Shown: positions 5,568 to 6,501 of the stretch, one piece after another
How positions within the stretch are numbered: the stretch's first letter is position 1
Layout: every line of letters starts with the position of its first letter
From: Actinomycetes bacterium
GTDB lineage: Bacteria; Actinomycetota; Thermoleophilia; Gaiellales; Gaiellaceae
Reading direction: 5' to 3'
Length of the DNA: 6,501 nt
Assembly (NCBI GenBank): GCA_030624785.1
Contig: JAUXJK010000119.1
Location: forward strand, 1 to 6,501
The notes under the pieces: generated by a model
What the model was told of the DNA's origin: nothing
The model's database searches: none
What the model saw: the letters and a program-made list of their open reading frames with translations, nothing else
Position numbers and translations under genes: made by a program

Positions 5568-5750
5568 ATGGAGCGCTACAGAGATAGCCTGATAATCCTT
5601 GGCGGTGGCGTCATTATCGGCGTCATCATGTTCGCGATCGTTGCCAGTGCCATCACTACCAACGCGGGTCTCGCCGTCGGTGGCACGTTTGTCGCCACCG
5701 GTGCACTCCTCGGCGTAACGGCACTTCCGAAACGCCAGCGCCGCCACTAG
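5568..5750 (+). CDS. Small protein with two membrane segments
   Basis: A 60-aa protein with a short charged N-terminus (MERYRD), a hydrophobic segment at about residues 7-29 (LIILGGGVIIGVIMFAIVASAI), a second at about 32-53 (NAGLAVGGTFVATGALLGVTAL), and a basic end (PKRQRRH). This is a membrane hairpin with the positively charged end most likely in the cytoplasm. I recognise no family. Support for it being real: the hydrophobic pattern is coherent, a TANNNT box lies just upstream, and a GC-rich hairpin covers its stop codon. It sits between two glycosyltransferase-like genes, but nothing ties its function to them. Confidence 0.6.
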   Translation: MERYRDSLIILGGGVIIGVIMFAIVASAITTNAGLAVGGTFVATGALLGVTALPKRQRRH

Positions 5751-5783
5751 CAAGCGGCGCGAGCGCAGTTCCCGCTTCGCGGG
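5738..5783. terminator. Hairpins between convergent genes, possible bidirectional terminator
   Basis: GCGCCGC (5738-5744) pairs perfectly with GCGGCGC (5754-5760) around a 9-nt loop containing the TAG of the small gene. A second small hairpin follows: CCCGC (5771-5775) with GCGGG (5779-5783). They lie in the short gap between the convergent small gene and the DUF707 gene. There is no T-run on either strand, so efficiency is doubtful. Confidence 0.4.
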
Positions 5784-5799
5784 CGCGGCTCCCGCGTCC

Positions 5800-6501
5800 T
5801 CAGGCGCGAATGGCTCGGTAGTTATGGCCGCCCACCGATACTGCGCTCGTCACGTCGGCGCGCCAGGTCGGCGAGTCTTCGCCACCCCGGCTTGAGGCCT
5901 CGGCGTTCCAGGGCTCGAACAGCCAACCCTCATTCACGCCCCCGTGGAGAGACAGGCCCTGGTTGTGACAGAAGCGATCGAGCTCGACATTCGGATCTGA
6001 CCCGGGCGATTGCACGGGCCTCGTGTGCTCGACAGGCAGCATATCGACGATGCCTCTACGGCCGAGAGGAACGAGGTCGTAGCCCCAGCCGCTCACGTTG
6101 TCCGGTTGGAGGTAGCCGTAGATCTCTCTCCACGCCCGTGCAGAGAACACCGGCACCATGATCTCGACAAAGTTCGTCAGGCGGCCCACGATCGAATACG
6201 TCGGGTCCGCACCATGCATTCTCAAGGGGGGCGGGCTGGGCACTCGCGCGGTGATTTCGTGAGACAGCGGGTACAGCGACTCCACCGCGGGCTGCGCCGC
6301 TTCGAGGGCATTGCACTGCATGATCCCGGCAAATCGCCGCGGATCGAACTGCTTGATCTCAATGTCGTCGTCCCAGAAGAAGACGAAGTCGTACTCGGCG
6401 AGCGTGTCAGGTGAAAGGTGCCGGAGCGCCAGCTGCCACTTGTGCCCGACGTCTTCGATCACACGGACGTCCTTGGGCAGGGCGAGGCCAACATCCTCAT
6501 A
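5800..6501 (-). CDS. DUF707 family glycosyltransferase-like protein, partial
   Basis: The C-terminal 233 residues of a protein whose 5' end lies beyond the right edge; the frame is open to base 6501. Numbering from the edge, AEYDFVFFWDDDIEIKQFDPRRF (35-57) holds a DDD triplet (44-46) like the DxD metal site of GT-A glycosyltransferases. Next come QPAVESLYPLSHEITARV (70-87), TNFVEIMVPVFSARAWREIY (109-128) and VSGWGYDLVPLGRRGIVDMLPVEHTRPV (136-163). These match what I know of DUF707 (PF05212), best known from plants, where some members were named lysine-ketoglutarate-reductase trans-splicing-like. A glycosyltransferase role is inferred from fold and motif. The roughly 70 residues after the domain (GGVNEGWLFEPWNAEASSRGG to the end) are not something I recognise. 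It converges on the small membrane gene with a 49-bp gap. GTG or ATG codons inside the visible part are not taken as the start. Confidence 0.85.
   Translation of the reverse strand, partial: YEDVGLALPKDVRVIEDVGHKWQLALRHLSPDTLAEYDFVFFWDDDIEIKQFDPRRFAGIMQCNALEAAQPAVESLYPLSHEITARVPSPPPLRMHGADPTYSIVGRLTNFVEIMVPVFSARAWREIYGYLQPDNVSGWGYDLVPLGRRGIVDMLPVEHTRPVQSPGSDPNVELDRFCHNQGLSLHGGVNEGWLFEPWNAEASSRGGEDSPTWRADVTSAVSVGGHNYRAIRA

Noticed and set aside
4833..5753. Long open minus-strand frame (about 306 codons) opposite the GnT-I-like gene
   Set aside because: It is the antisense of a strongly supported gene. Its translation is Arg/Asp/Gly/Thr-rich with no recognisable motif, as expected for the reverse of a high-GC gene.
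1..6501. CRISPR array, insertion sequence, tRNA or rRNA gene
   Set aside because: I saw no regularly spaced repeats, transposase motifs, terminal inverted repeats with target duplications, or tRNA/rRNA-like segments by reading; no covariance-model search could be run.

Overview
The window is high-GC DNA with densely packed genes, frequent GTG/TTG starts, and TANNNT boxes 6-10 nt ahead of several starts with no Shine-Dalgarno. This suggests a high-GC actinomycete-type bacterium. A lineage such as Acidimicrobiia would fit, but that is inference; no rRNA or other taxonomic marker is present.

Layout. (1) 79-1249, plus strand: a 224-aa protein with a possible D-x8-E-x-Q nuclease-like motif and a C-terminal winged-helix-like end, then a short gene that seems frameshifted near 1060-1075. 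The two share a promoter-like block (TTGASC-N8-TAGGST). (2) 1281-2879, minus strand: a tight three-gene operon, transcribed in the order sulfite-oxidase-like molybdenum enzyme, FAD/NAD(P) oxidoreductase, DUF6510-type zinc-ribbon protein. Its upstream gap carries a perfect 8-bp direct repeat. (3) 2999-3655, minus: a glutathione S-transferase family protein. (4) 3669-4014: a gap without a convincing gene. (5) 4015-4425, minus: a PH-like domain protein with a TTG start and a strong Shine-Dalgarno, divergent from (6) 4485-5483, plus: a bacterial homologue of eukaryotic N-acetylglucosaminyltransferase I (GnT-I, CAZy GT13). (7) 5568-5750, plus: a 60-aa protein with two membrane segments. (8) 5800-6501, minus: the C-terminal part of a DUF707 protein, running off the right edge.

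How they work together. The molybdenum enzyme and flavin reductase most likely form a cytoplasmic redox pair: the reductase would carry electrons between NAD(P)H and the molybdenum centre, and the zinc-ribbon protein is an accessory of unknown role. The GST may add to redox or xenobiotic handling but has its own promoter. The right third pairs two glycosyltransferase-like proteins from families best known in eukaryotes (GnT-I and DUF707). This makes it the most interesting part of the window, although no sugar-nucleotide synthesis or export gene is visible to define a pathway.
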